From contig OZ316892.1 in assembly GCA_973895155.1 (NCBI GenBank), forward strand, positions 9,734,001 to 9,798,000: a stretch of DNA of 64,000 bases. The letters are read 5' to 3'. Below, one piece after another: positions 22,623-36,500 of this stretch. The notes beneath the pieces were generated by a model. That model had not been told where the DNA came from. It searched no databases and saw nothing but the letters and a program-made list of their open reading frames with translations. Every line of letters begins with the position of its first letter. Position 1 is the first letter of the stretch. This DNA is from Marsupella aquatica. Taxonomy: Eukaryota > Marchantiophyta. The position numbers and the translations under genes were made by a program.

Positions 22623-24860
22623 TTCGGCTTATATGAAATCTGCTTCAAAAGATTCTCAAACTAAAGCGAGACTACTTGTGCTCAATTTCACAGGGACATA
22701 TTCACTCGGCCTGCCCAAATTTGGTCCATCACTTTATCTTCCGTGGCTTTCCTCTATGCATCTCCTGTGGCTCGGTACTGATTGTCACTGCCACTACTCT
22801 TTCGATGACATTCGTGAGCTTGCATGATGTGCGAGAAGGCATAAGAGCAGCGAGACATCGATGCGAAGACAGCAACTAGACACCTAAAACGATCTCAAGG
22901 CCCAGCCAGCTACGTACAACAGGTTCTAGAGTAATACAACTCTCCTACACACTACTGCAATATCGAGGACAGAATGTTCAATAACATCGAAGTGAATGAA
23001 CTTTCTCACGCTGCTGGTACTGTGCTAGCTGTATTCCACTCATGCTCTCAAATCAAATATCAAAGCGCTGCGTACTCGGCTCGAAATCTCCTTCACACAC
23101 ACCGGCACCGGGAGAGTCCCTCCAAGACTGACTAGAGGGAACGCCAGGACACACTCCCAATGCCAGAAATGTTCTGTTCTGACAGAATCAACAGCATCGA
23201 AGAGAAAATGAACCTCGTCATGGGTCACGCTGCTGTGATTGTGTCGTATTCCACTCAAAATCTCAAATCAACTGTCTAATCGCTGCACACCAGCTCAAAA
23301 TCTCCTTAAATGAATGCTAGGACCAGTCTAGGCAGCTACAAGTCTACAACAGCTAGGTTCCAGAATAATGATGCTCTCCAACACACAACTGCAATCACCG
23401 CGTCCCTCAAAGACTGCTCAGACTCCTCAGAGAGAACGGCAAGACAGACAGCCGATGACAGAAACGTAATTATAGCCCTGACAGTATCAACAACAACAAA
23501 GCGAATCAATGAACCTCCTCGCAACGTACTGTACTGTATTCCACTTCCACTCAAAATCTCAATTCAAATATAAAATCGCCGAGGACAGACCGATTGCACT
23601 CCACTCACAATCTCAAATCAAAACATCTCATCGCTACGCGCGCCTTCAATGCACAAGTCACAAACGCACAACCCAGCGTTAGCAAGGTAGACATTCTCAT
23701 GTACTACCGCATCCTCCATCATTCCTGCTAACCTTGGAGACAGAAAGTCCGCTTGCTTTCAGGCACCTGTTGAACATTCACTCTTCTGTACAGTACTGGT
23801 GAATCTCAAATCGCTGCACAGCGTACTCGACATTTGCAAGATATACCGGTACTGTCCTCTTTGTACTGTACCATATGCTTTCTTCCTCATTTATTTTCCA
23901 CACACGAATTCATCTTCGACCGGAGCTTTTCGCTGGTTCGTAGGATTGTCATTGAAGCATGCATGCATGTGGCGAAATAGATTGTCACAGCGTTACTGGG
24001 GACGTGCCCGATGTTGACTCCTCCGACTCCATGATGATGATTCTGCTCCGTCCTCCGTATATTTCATAATCGGCTGAGCGCGAATCACCTACCCACTGGG
24101 CCCGTACTAATTCAGAGCAGACCAGTGGGGCACCCATCGGACGTGGGAATATTGATTGTGGACGAGCAATCCTCGGAACTCATGGCAACTGTCTCGTTCT
24201 CGTTGTTCTACCCTAGTGATGGGCAAATGTTGCGTGATTGAATTTTCATGAAGGAACACATGCTGCAATTGGTATGGACGAAATTTCCATGAAAATTGGG
24301 ACCCATACTCAAATTTAGTGGCTATTATGCAACATGTCCTTTTTAGTTGCGTTTTTATGTTTATTCTGCAACGTCAATGTTTTTTTTCTTACAGTTGGGA
24401 CTCAGGTGAGCATTGATGAAGTGCTGATTTTTTTTCTTTTTAATGATTATTGTGTAACATGTCCTTTTTTACTGACAATCATGACACATATGCATTGATG
24501 AAGTGCTCACTTTTTTCTGTTGTAGAGAGACATACTTGACTACCCTCAAAATAAAACTGTTACTCAATGAAGCCCGTGAGGGTTTGGGTACATTGATTAA
24601 AAGTTTCTCAAATGAATTTGGCACCAGCATTTGCAAAAACCGTCATCCCAAAGTGGGGTTGACCCTTGCACTCTAAAGACTGTTGTCCACTTAGAAAGAC
24701 TAGAGGCATGTCTGTAGGAAAGTTCCAAAAATTGTCAACCTGACTGGAAATTGTGTGTGTAGGAAGTCAGAGTACATTTCAGTAACTTTAGAGAAGTTGG
24801 TGGTTTAATCAAAGAGCATTATTTTGGGTGAACCAAAATCTCTCACTTCACCAATTTACA
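22623..24860. other. lipase upstream region, diverged repeats, no gene
   Basis: Between 22900 and 23650 the sequence is built from diverged blocks of about 330 bp that share ATTCCACTC...CTCAAATCAAA and a CTCCAACACACAACTGCAAT-like block. Near 24330-24520 two copies of a TAACATGTCC...GCATTGATGAAGTGCT segment occur. Open frames here are short and unconvincing. Confidence 0.5.
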
Positions 24861-24870
24861 TCTTATATTG

Positions 24871-25220
24871 TGTTAGGCATTTATTCTTCGATCTAGAGTT
24901 ATGATTGTTACTGTGGTTAGGGTTAACCTTAGTCGCAAACATGATTAGGTTAGCCATGTTGCACATTACATCTCAAATGGTGTTTGTTTGGATATGAGTA
25001 CTAACTTGATCAGACTCATTGTTACAAAACAAATTGAGAGATAGGGAGAACTTGTATTGCGAAGACTCGGTATGGCCGACAGGCCTAAAGTGGAGTAAAA
25101 CTTTCATGTGTTCCAATTCACATAGCCTCGGTTGAGGTGAACCACATATCTCTCTATGTCAATTACTTGTGTGTTGGATCATCATGGGCTTGCAATTGTG
25201 AATGTAGTCTTTGCTCAACA
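24871..25220 (+). mobile_element. solo LTR of a Copia-type family
   Basis: A 350-bp element starts TGTTAGGCAT and ends GCTCAACA. It is flanked on both sides by the exact 5-bp duplication TATTG (24866-24870 and 25221-25225). It has no internal region. Its sequence, including GTTAGGGTTAACCTTAGTCG and AGGTGAACCACATATC, is shared with the inverted copy at 26427-26770 and, more distantly, with the 5' LTR at 59987-60318. It is the product of LTR-LTR recombination after insertion. Confidence 0.88.
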
Positions 25221-26426
25221 TATTGGTGTGTATGTAGTTGAAGACATACAATTGTCCTGACGATCATCAATTGTTGGCATGTGCAAGTGTAATGTCACAT
25301 GCTCAATTTTGAATTTTTTTGCGTGATTGAGTAGAAAGAAGCCATGCAACCGGATGGAGTAGGTTAAATATGTTATTTGTGACATTTGTACTGGCCTCGC
25401 CCGGGACCAGCAGTACGCAATAAGTGGAAAACAATGTACCAAATCAAAGCGCACAATGGTTTTCTGGGATCCAAAGACATGTGAATTGTTTTCCTTTATC
25501 AAAATAGACCCACAAAAACTCTTGAAAACTTTTGCCGTAGTTTACGGGGTAGCATAGTAACACAGGTTACACAAATTCTTGTATGTATGTGATTGAATGT
25601 CAAGATTAAATGCAAGGTATGTATTCTTGAGTCCTTATTAATTAAATGCAATGTTAATGACAGTGTAAATAAGGAGCGTGAGAATTTTCATGAAGGGGAG
25701 CTTGTATAAGTGTTGTCCTTTGGAGTTGTCGGTGGTTCTTACAGACCCCATGAGGGGTCCTTTCCAAATTCAAGACTCCAATGCATACCACATCATTGTG
25801 GCGTACTGCAAACAAGAAGAAAGTTGTTTCCAAATAAAAATAACTGTTGCTCTTGTGTTTGTGGAAAATTCTATGTAAAAATTGGGATGCCATACCGTAA
25901 AAAAGAATGTAAAAATAATCACATATGAAGCGCAATATATACAATGATATTGAGGTAAAACAAACCGCTCTTGATAACCTTTTCATTGATAGGAATTGAC
26001 TCGAGTTCTCGACTTTAGTTAGTTTGGCCTTACTAGGGTTAATTGACCCTTGGTTAGTTTAGGATAAGATCCACTTGTTTAGGCCCACACATCTTTATCT
26101 CCCTTGGAGGGTATAGGTTGGAGGGAGAGCATTCTCTCCCTCATTTTTCACATGTTCAATTTCATGAGCTATGGATCCTTTGGGAGTTTCTCCATGATCA
26201 TGGTGTCTTGTTGGTGTAGTGTGAGATTGAACGCTCTCATGTTCCACATTGCTGTCTAGTCTTGATCCAACAATTTTCTTACACCTTTTTACTCAATTTT
26301 TGTTCTTAATGTAAACATTTTATAAAACGTTATAAAAAAATTAACAAAAAATGGACACATGTCAATGTTTGACAATAAAACAGTTGCCAAACTTACCTAG
26401 GCAACTATAAACAACTGACTGCCAAA
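25221..26426. other. sequence between two solo LTRs, no gene
   Basis: No retrotransposon reading frame is present, which fits two independent insertions. The block 25741-25910 is one copy of a dispersed repeat whose other copy is at 56991-57160. Confidence 0.6.
25741..25910 (+). repeat. dispersed repeat, copy A
   Basis: About 170 bp, from AGACCCCATGAGGGGTCC to ATGCCATACCGTAAAAAAGA, matches 56991-57160 at most positions in the same orientation. The shared blocks include AGACTCCAATGCATACCA and CAAACAAGAA. The class is unknown. Confidence 0.75.
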
Positions 26427-26770
26427 TGTTGAGCATAGACAACAATCACAACGGCAAGCCAATGAACTATCCAACGCAAAATAGTCGACACAGAGAGATA
26501 CGTGGTTCACCTCCACATGAGGCTATGTCCACGGGAACACACAAGAGCTTTACTGCACTCTAGGCCGACCGGCCATACCAATATCCACAACGCAAGCTCT
26601 CTCTATCTCTCAACTAGCTCCGTAACAATGAGCCTGAGTTCCCACTCTCCAAGCAAACACCGCTTGGTTATAGAGTGTGCACAACATGACTAACCTAACC
26701 AAGTCTGCGACTAAGGTTAGCCTTAACTACGGTACAGTCGTAACTCTAGACCTAAGAGTAAATCCTAACA
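26427..26770 (-). mobile_element. solo LTR of a Copia-type family (minus orientation)
   Basis: Read on the minus strand the element starts TGTTAGGATT and ends GCTCAACA, 344 bp. The exact 5-bp duplication CCAAA flanks it (26422-26426 and 26771-26775). It shares AGGTGAACCACGTATC and the GTTAAGGCTAACCTTAGTCG-type block with the plus-strand copy at 24871. Its different target duplication shows an independent insertion. Confidence 0.88.
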
Positions 26771-28790
26771 CCAAAACCATCAAAAATATGCTCAAAGATT
26801 GAGTGTGCAAACTACGAGATGATAATTAGTAGAATAGGTGCTCGAATAGGTGAGGCACGAGTAGATAGATATAACAAGAACGAGGATCAACTACCAGCTT
26901 AGAATTATGGAAAACTAGTAATGCCATCAAGAAAGTGTTGCAAGTGTAATTGGCTGGAGACACAACAACTCGGGAGATTGAACCTATCAGCTACTTATAA
27001 TCATCTTCTTGGTAGTATAGACTTAATAAAGTTGAAGGCCCAATCTTCATTCTGAATTGTTGTGTTTTGCTTTCTTAAAAAAATTTCAACAGGGGAACCT
27101 GCAGATAGGCATGTTTAGTATCACACATTGTCCAACACAAATATTTTTGTTTAATTAATCTCCTAACTAGAAATAAAACCAAAGAAGCTACTCTACTACA
27201 TTTCAATCTTAACATCGAAAACAACCTAGACCAAAGAGTTAGGGGTCCACAAACTATTTATGTTTAATCCATGTCCAATTAATCTAGGTATCTTTATGAT
27301 AGCACAAGGCTCAAAAAGTTTTAGAGAAATGTACTAGAAAAAGGGATTGAATAGTGGATGAGCTTTAATTGGGTTATTGTGAGTAAAATGTGGTCCACAA
27401 GGGCTACAAAAATAGGTGGGAATTTTTGATAAGCCTGTAGCCTTCCTTTTTGGTTTTCTGAGCCTACATGAGTAGAGTAGGGGATGACCATGATGGTCAA
27501 GAGTGAGGGAGGGAGGAGGGGCAAAGTTTGCTTTCCAGAAACAGAAACAAGGATTTATACACTGCTAGAGCCAGGTTGGGGATATATGGAATATTTCTCC
27601 TACAACTAGGAGTGGGAGTGTAACTAAGGCCCCCACTTCTAGTACCTGCTCCATGGAACCAATTTCAATGCAATGCGACAGCTGCTCCTGGGCACCCTCT
27701 GCTGGATTGAAACAGGTCCCTATACATATAGGAGTTTTCCCATGTGCCCCTTCTGACCATAAATCATGGGTACCTTAAGTAGTGAGGACTTAGGCTACAA
27801 TGCTTAGCAAGACTTTTTCCAGTAAGTGTACCTCGTAGACCCAAAACTAATATAATTAGGTGAGTGTAGTGAAAGGTGAATTGAACTTGGAGGAAATTAA
27901 TCTATTGGGCAGGTGTGTATCGGAACCACAAGTTTCACGCCTAAAGTGACTGTAAAAACTACGACACCAAAAAATAATAATTTATCAGTCAAGTTTTTCT
28001 TAGTTAATAAGCATCCATACTTACTGTTTGCTTCTAATTCACATTACAAAACTAAGGATAACCATAGTTTATTTCCCTCTTGGTTAGACTTTGTTGACTA
28101 GTGTATAAAATGCCATTTAGGAATTGGCCGGCCATGATGTTGTTATTTGTGATGGAAGGCACATTCTTCACAAGACAGGTCTCAATCTGAGGGATTTATA
28201 AATAATACTAACGTTTCATCTGCATGCTTTGTTTAAATTGTCAATGCTTACATAGTAGAAAGCTTTTAAAAAGGCATAACCAGTTACCAAGAGGTGCACC
28301 TATTCATAACAAATGAGAGAAAAAGTGGTACTGTAACTAAAATTGTGAATCTTTCTAGCAATTTGATTGTCATTAAATTGCCTCTTGGATACTAGCCATC
28401 ACATTGACTCATAACAATCGCCACATCATGCCAATTTTTCTACCATGGATATCTCTTGTTCTTGACATATTAAGAACAAGAATGTCACCCATGATTGTCC
28501 TTTCTTCTTGCATTTGTATGACTCTCTACCAAAGTTTCCTTAGATCCCTCATGTGGTGATCTACTCTTCATATTCATGCTACCTTGTGCAATCTTAGTCT
28601 AAACAAGCTTTGGCATGGAATGAGATGTTCAAGCATATCTACACATACAAGAATTCAGCACATAATGCAGTAACGTTGAATGAAATTGCAACCCATATTT
28701 CTAGATCATGATTTTGAATCAAAGAAGCATTTCCAAGGTGCCAACTAACAGAACCTTAAGAAAACATTTATCATAAATCAAAACATCATC
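26771..28790. other. intergenic, no gene recognised
   Basis: The sequence is AT-rich with short open frames only. The last 100-200 bases presumably hold the promoter of the agglutinin-like gene. I see no clear TATA box that I would defend. Confidence 0.5.
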
Positions 28791-29489
28791 ATGTCGTCAC
28801 CAAGGAGGACCTCAAGTGAAAAAAAGCTTGTGTTTAGCACAGCATTGCCCCGATTTGTGAGATTTAAATCACAATCCCTTTGCAAGTTTCTAACTGTATC
28901 CACAGATGGGAAGGGGAGGCTGACATTCTCCAGCAGGATGAATCAGATAGATCCTAGTATGGTGTTTGAAATGGTGCATGTGGATGCACCTTCTCAAGGC
29001 CACAAAGTAGTGAAGATCAAGTCGACCCTGACAAAAAAGTTTTTGAAGCGTATATCAAACGCTAAAGTTTCACAATGCAAGGTGCCTAAAGATGCCAAGG
29101 AGGGCATTGGGACCGGTATATTCAACATTATCATGGCCATTGCTAGTAGTGAGGGAGAGGCAGATGTATTTAAGTATGAAACAATTCAAGGTGACGAAGG
29201 AGGACAAAAGGCAAAGACCATTACATTGTGGAATCCCAATGATAAGCGCTTCTTGGCACCCCACAATGTGATACAAAACAATATCACCCATGAGAGTATT
29301 GATTTTCTTGGTTGCATGTCTAAAGAGAAAAGGTTCAACACTGGCTTCTTCCTTTCTGCAATCTACCATCATCATGAACATTTGAAACGGTCTCCCATCA
29401 AGATGAGAGAGCTCTTCAGTGATCCAGGGCAACTCGCCGACGACCCTGAGTGGCTTAAAGTGACCAAAGTTACCACAACTCATGGATAA
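28791..29489 (+). CDS. amaranthin/agglutinin-domain-like protein
   Basis: A single exon of 232 residues starts at the ATG in catcATGTCG. Its centre resembles the beta-trefoil agglutinin domain of amaranthin-type lectins: LPRFVRFKSQSLCKFLTVS, then LTFSS, DPSMVFEMVHVD and VVKIKSTLTKKFLKR. The last third (from WNPNDKRFLAPHNV to the end) may be a second, weaker trefoil part. There is no signal peptide, so it is probably nucleocytoplasmic, as for stress-inducible amaranthin-like proteins. Sugar binding is not demonstrable from sequence. The family call comes from motif order only. The gene is well supported as coding because a long frame with this pattern stands alone in stop-rich DNA. Confidence 0.6.
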   Translation: MSSPRRTSSEKKLVFSTALPRFVRFKSQSLCKFLTVSTDGKGRLTFSSRMNQIDPSMVFEMVHVDAPSQGHKVVKIKSTLTKKFLKRISNAKVSQCKVPKDAKEGIGTGIFNIIMAIASSEGEADVFKYETIQGDEGGQKAKTITLWNPNDKRFLAPHNVIQNNITHESIDFLGCMSKEKRFNTGFFLSAIYHHHEHLKRSPIKMRELFSDPGQLADDPEWLKVTKVTTTHG

Positions 29490-30543
29490 TTGTAGTCCAC
29501 CTACGGAAGCAAGTACGTGAGTGGAACCGAGATTTTAATTTCTAGTGGAGTCGATGATGCCACAAAGCGGTGATCAATGTGTACAACACAACTGTAATCT
29601 TAGATACAATTTTGAATTCAATTTTTCAACAACGGTTGTCTAAATTGAGTAGTATTAGTTTCAATGGAAATTTTGTGGAGGCCTGATTCTTGCAATTTTA
29701 CGAGATCAACGGCCGGAAGGCCAAAATTGGCATATATATGTATATATATGTCATATGGCACTCTACAGTGCATATGCCTATGATATTAGTATGCTCCCCT
29801 TGCATTCAGATGGTGACACTATCAGCCAGTGATGTATTCGCCATGCTTTACAGAGTTACTGTCTGAACTTTTCACAATTGTCGTATACAAGTCGGCATGA
29901 CTTGTATCTGTCCATACGTAGCGGTCCAGATGCTAAAATTCAAGTCCAGAGCACTACAGACAATCTGATAGCAAGCCAAGAGAGGAGAGTCTGGGCCACA
30001 ATAGGAGACAATGTATGACATGAGACATGTTCCAGAATTTTGAGTGGCATTTACACTAAACGTGTACAATTGAGGGACATGCAAGAAACATGGTTTACCT
30101 TTAAGCAATGAAATGGGCAAGGTGAGTACCGACATGGACACATGTAATCTACAATAACGTCCGAGCCCTTACTACTGAATAAATGGATTCCAAGTAGCGA
30201 CGATCCTTGTACCATAGTCATAAACCCGTTAACAAATCATATCTTCAAGTTATGTCTCAAGTCCAAAGAAAGTAACTAGAAAACTAGTGGAAAGAGAATA
30301 TCTAGGAATTCTCGAAGCTTGCACCTACAACGACACAATTTCTGTGAATGCCTCTTAGGTTGTCTTACCTGAAAGTCATAATCACCAAGGAAGAAAGGAG
30401 AGGAGCGGACTAAAGAAGGAACCCAGTCAAGCACAAAGCTGAATGTATGGGCAAAGGATTACCACTGCATTTTCCAATAAAGTTCCTGTAGGGAGGCTCA
30501 AGAACAACGCAATTCCTTCCACAAACGAGCACGGTTTTCTCGC
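29490..30543. other. convergent intergenic, no gene recognised
   Basis: This lies between the 3' ends of the agglutinin-like gene and the fucosidase gene. It includes an ATATATGTATATATATG stretch near 29740. Open frames are short and without recognisable domains. Confidence 0.6.
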
Positions 30544-33500
30544 TTAGGGTTTTGTCACGCAAAGATTCAAGAACCTATCATAAGTATAGGTATGAGCGGT
30601 GGAGATGTTTGATATTTCCACTGTCCTGCCTTTATAGTAAACCTTTCTGACGGTAGACGACGCCAGTTCCACTTTGAATTGAAGACTGGCCTCCACAAGG
30701 ATGCCTTGGACCCACGTGATTGACACCGTCACAGCACCTCTGCCTCTTAGTCCAACCACTTTACCGTCAGGCCATTTGCCTTCAGGCAATGCTGGAAGCA
30801 GATACACTGTGGTTGCATCTGATTGTAGTAACATTTCTGCAATTGCAGCCGTGAACCTGCATAGCCACCAACCCATCTTGACTGATAAACATACTTATCA
30901 AAGTGCTTCGCTCTGACAGCTCCTTGTTATCCTTGTAAAGGACTACTGATGACCTCACAACACATGTTTTGAAGCTATATGGATATGCATAGTTCATCAA
31001 GTCCCATCTGCAGTTATCCGTGCTCTTTCTCATGCATACTCAACGTGAAGAAATATTGCAACTTGAGATTCTAAGCTTGTTTATATATCTTATTTATAAA
31101 GAGCCAACTACAAGCTAGAGTTGGGGTCTAGGATTCAGTGAAGCCTCTAGATCATAAATCCATGGCCCATGGAAAACTCGTGGCTACGATTTATGTCAAA
31201 TGATAATTATCTATGTTTTTTGTCATGATTTTTATTTACATTCAAAAAATGAGCTCTATGGCCCCACCATAACATATGTGCATTAAAAGAGGGATGTGTA
31301 TAGAAAGGAGGGATGGTAGGTTATGTATGATTGTTAAAATGATGAACTTGCATGATGCTTGTTTTATCATTTCATTAAACTTCAAAGAATGTGAATGTGA
31401 ATATACTTTGGTGACACTTTTATTGTCACCTCCGCTATTCATGTTCAAAGAATGGGTAGTCAGGGCTAGTATATATATATCAGTTTTACGTGTAATTTAC
31501 ATGTAGTTCAATATGATTTGTATGGATTTTATGAATGATTACCCAGCTTTAGATAAGAATTATGGGTTTAGTTTAGAATGGAGTTCAACCATATTTGTTG
31601 AATTCTGATGTGCAGACTTGAGCGAGGGCCTTGTGTTTGTCATTTGCGACAAATGTCCTGTAGAATAGAATCTACTATAGTTGAGGGAATGATACTCATG
31701 AAGAAAACGCTCGCCATACATAAATCGGAGCTTAGCTACGAGGGGGTCAAGTGATTACCCAAAATTTCCATCGATTTGGAAGGGAGGGTGTGCATTCAGA
31801 AGGTTGCCATACAATCCGCCTCCATCCATGGATTCTTCGGTCTGTGTGGGACCAATCAGGTTAAACATTCTTACAACCATACTATACGCATGCTCGCTGT
31901 TCCACAAACGCGCCCACAGAGCATTCTTCCACGCCATGGACCAGCCAGGACCTGCTTCTCCTGTAATTCATTCACAGCAGCAGAAACGTCATTAGATGCT
32001 CCACTTCGATCCTGAATATGCCTCATGCCCATCTGGGCTACTTGCAAACACTCTGATATATTCCTTAAAGGTTGAAAACAACACCAATTTCCGGGTCCAG
32101 CAGACGAGTGACATTGCTTGATTTTAACTACTGTGACGCAATCAGATCAAAATTATAAATTGTCTGGTCTGCTGGAGGTGTGGAAGGGATAGATATGTTC
32201 TATGTCCGAAGAAATATGACCCTACACTTACCTCGTTTGATCATACTCTTTGTTGCAGCTTCGCAGAGTTCTGGGGTTGCTTGTAGGGTCAGAGTATGTC
32301 CTGGATAGAGACCGAATAAGTGGGACATGTGACGATGTTTCACTTCAGTATCGATGAACTCGTCCCCCTAGACCAGAACGACAACAAAATCGATGATGAA
32401 TTTAGTAATGGAAATGCAGTGAGCACACAAAGGGTGAATTGTCTTAGAAGCAAAGCCAAAATCACTTCACGTAAATGCTTGTCCACTAACCATGCAGGTT
32501 AAGAATGAACAGGTGTCTACTTTGTTGGCATCAAACTTGAAGGGCTGAGTGAATGTTAGTAAAGATATTCTCACCCATTCCAGGAGGCACCCATCACTTG
32601 TAAGCTTAACTGGACAGAGTTTACCAAGAGTACATTTGAGTCTGCCTATAAACTCCTCGTCAATACTTTCCAATATCTGGAGGTGCACATGAATGGAGGA
32701 CACAATCAGTTCATCAAACTCTACACACTGGCCCAAGATGAACTTATCAACCGTGCTCCTTGGCAACACACATACAATCGCATTGTTGAGATCTCCGAAA
32801 AAATGGACAATTTGAGGTCCTAATTAGCTGACTAAAGACGAACCTATAGCAGCACTCCCAATCACGCCAAAGGCCCCCTCAATTTCAAACACCACAACTG
32901 CATAGGGAAACACATACTTTAGCTGCTTCAATGAGAGAATTGAAAACTTCTCGAATGATAGCCAAGTCCATAGCTGTGGCATAAGACACACTCGCCCCCT
33001 GCCCAGTGTCTGGAGATATAAAGTAATGTTCTGGAGAAGTGGAAGGATTTGTGATGAGCGTCCCATTGTTATCGTCTATGAGCCAGCCAAGCAAGAATTC
33101 AGCACAGCCTCTTAAAATTGGATAGGCGCGCTCCTTCAGAAATGTCTGCCATTATAAAGCAATTGGGATGTTACAAACGATTGCCTGCCACAGCCAATGT
33201 TTGACTCATGTGATCACATAAAGCAGCAAAGAAGATTTTGAACAGACATTACTGTCCTGAAATTGGAATTACAAAAACCCAACTTTAACCTCCTCACCTT
33301 ATCTAAGCAGAAAGAGTAGTGCTCCCAAAGGTGAAGGCTCAGCCACGCTCCACCCATTGGCCAAAGGGCCCAGACTGGGTCCTCAGCCACTGGAGCAGTC
33401 TGCCCCCAGATATCGACATTATGATGACCCACCCATCCTTCCAGACCATAGTTCACCTGCAAACACACGGGATTTTCTAGAATAAAACTTAGTAAAGACA

Positions 33501-36500
33501 CAATGACTAAGGATGAGCCACAGATCAAATTACAAACCCACATGGCATAAGATTCCAAAGTCGTCCTCAAAAGTTTCACACTATGATGTCACAAGACAAG
33601 CTTAAAGAATATGACTACATAAAAATTAGAACTCTGATAGCAAAATAGCTAATCGGAAGAAGTGGATAATATGAATGGCTGCTCACTTGCGCTGTACTGT
33701 GGCCAGTTATGGCCATGGTGGCAAGTTGATCAAAGAGAGGAAGATGACACTCAGACAGGTTGCAGACCTCCGCAGGCCAGTAATTCATCGGCAAATTGAT
33801 GTTGATGTGAGGCACACACCTGCAACACCCATGATTTGTTACGAAAATAGAAAAGGTTTCAGAAGTTCTATCTAAGCGAGAACACTCCTGAATTTCATGA
33901 CACAACTAGTAGAAGTACAATATTGCTACAATGGAGGACCTCAGCGTACTCAACAAATCTGTAGCTGAAGGAGCTAGCATATGCGAGACATTTTTCCGAA
34001 TTCTATGCAAAGCAGACTAAAAAACCGGCACTGTCACCTTCCTTTCCACAAAAAATACGAAGCCAAGTTTGACCTTCCCTTTTCCTACTTTCTGGGGGAA
34101 GAGAAGAACCTCCAAGGCGGGTTTAGCTCCTTATTCCAAATTCCTTGCAAATTGGAGATGAAAGTGCCAGGGCGCGAGCTTGCCAACATAAGATAGCGAC
34201 CAAACTGAAACAGGAGAATCACCATGCGAGGATCTTGATTGTCCTTAAATCTCTCCACTCTGTCTGACGTCGATAATTTTGTCTTGGCTTTACCAGCACT
34301 TTCTCCTCCAACCCTGCGACTACTTCGACCAACTGACAAATCGCCATGACTCCTCTTGGAGTGAATCGTGAGTTCTCTTTCAATGTTCCTCCTACCAGAT
34401 CCAGCGCTCCATTCTCGTGCATCTACAACGTTTGATCCGCTCTGTAAAAAATTCTTGCAAAACCCTTTGGATGTTGGCAACGAGAGCGACACTCGTTCGA
34501 ACAGCAACTGATAATCCTTCAAATGATCCTGAAGCAAGTCGTCATAAGATGAGTTCTCTACCCTCTTCAGAACATCTAAGATTATCGTTGATGGATCTTT
34601 CCCTTCTGTGTTCGGGTGCTTGAATGGACCATCAAATCCCGTTTGAGCTGCTAGCAGAACTACTACCCAGTCAGCCTTTGTTACACGGAGGGTCTGATCC
34701 CCAACAGCTTCAATTACTCCGTTGTCATCACCACTCCGTACCTCAAGCAGAGCTGCAAAGGCCATTCCCACTCCAGTCACAGTGTCGAAAACAACGTCTC
34801 CAGGGGCATGACCTTTCACTAGAATCTGGTTCGAGTTAAGCACCTGACTTCCTTCCTGGAGTGGGCTGCTTAGCGTCAATGCGAGGGACACAGACCTGGG
34901 CTTATCCGCAGAGATCTTCACCACCAGAACTTGGTGAGGTTGTGAGATGAAGTACTCTCTAGTGTATGTGATGTCCTCCACAGAGTAAGTCACTGTCGAA
35001 GTTGCCCTCTCCACGTCCAGATATCTGTGGTAGCTCTCAACATCAAATGACTTGTGTGCCTCCCCAAAGTCCAACGTTATGTCACCCAATGGTTGATAAA
35101 CCTTCCATCATAACACAAAAGTTTGAAATGAGTTTAGAACATCATGAACCCTTAAAATCGGAATATTTCATAAATTTAATCATAAAAATTAAGATCTCAC
35201 AACATCTGCAATGACAGAAAGCCCCGTGAAACCTTATCAATTCCATGCAGCAAGCACTTGGATGGCCAAACAAGAAGGAAAAACCTGATTTTCATTGCAG
35301 GGTTAGCAAAGTTTACCTGACAATATGGGCCCAGCATTTGCAGTGATAAATTGGTGGCCTGTGAGTAATGACCCTGGAACACTAGATCTCTTACTTGGGG
35401 CAATATATCTTTTGCATATGGATTGTTCCAGTTTTTTGGTCCACCCGACCACAATGTATCATCTGCGAACATTGTTTTCAGTCAGTAGATGCAGGACCTA
35501 ACCTGGTGGCCATCCATCCTTTCACGGAAACAGGACTGACAGAAGATCAGAGGGGAGAATCAACACTGAGAGTCTCCAACTGTAATTCATCCGCAGTCTT
35601 CATACTAGGGATTCCCCCGCGAAAAACAAGACACTTCGAAGTAGAGATCTACGAATGTTGCCGATTTAATGAAATTCGCTCTCAAGTCTGCCGAGTGTGA
35701 TTCAAAGAATCTTGCTATCATTTAATGAAATTTAGCGTGAAATGTAAACTTCGTTGTGCCGCTATCATGAGAGAAAGTCATAAACTCTAGCTGCTACAAA
35801 CTTCACTTTCATAAGCGGCAACAAAAGCAGTCACTAAATATCACATTAGGAGTACAAACTTCGCCCATATTTGGGATACGTGGAAACCATCAAATTAAAT
35901 ATATATATAGAGGAGACCCGAAATGCCCTACTATCTCTCTGCAGGAAGCCTCCCCTGTAACCACATCTTTAACTAGGAGTCAAAACACCAATGCCCTTTG
36001 GAGGCACGACAATTGATACATTGGAAGTACAAACACTGTAATCGTGGGTAGACTTTGAACATTGAAAAACGCGGCAAGAAGAATTCTCGCTTTGTATTAG
36101 GACATTGAACGTAATACTAATATTTAGCAACATTATGAGCTAACCAAACATGGCAATTGAGAAAGCACTGTTCGGACAATAATTGCTACAAGTTTCTTCA
36201 CAGAACTGGCATCAAACGAGGAATATATGATGCCAGGGAATTATTGACAGACATTGCCAGTCAGAGAGCTCACCGTTGAGCTGCAGAAGGTCGCAAGGTA
36301 CGCCTCCAAAAACCATTGCTCCAAGTCTTCCGTTGCCCAGAGGAAGAGCCTGAGTCCAGTACTCAGCTGGCTCGTAGAACTCCACCTTCAAAAGTTCATC
36401 TGCCTCTTCCGCTTCCGCTTCCTTCCCCTCCCCCTCCTCCCCACTCCCGCCTCTAGACCGCCTACCCTGACTGCTTCCTTCTCCTGAGTAGCCCCCAACC

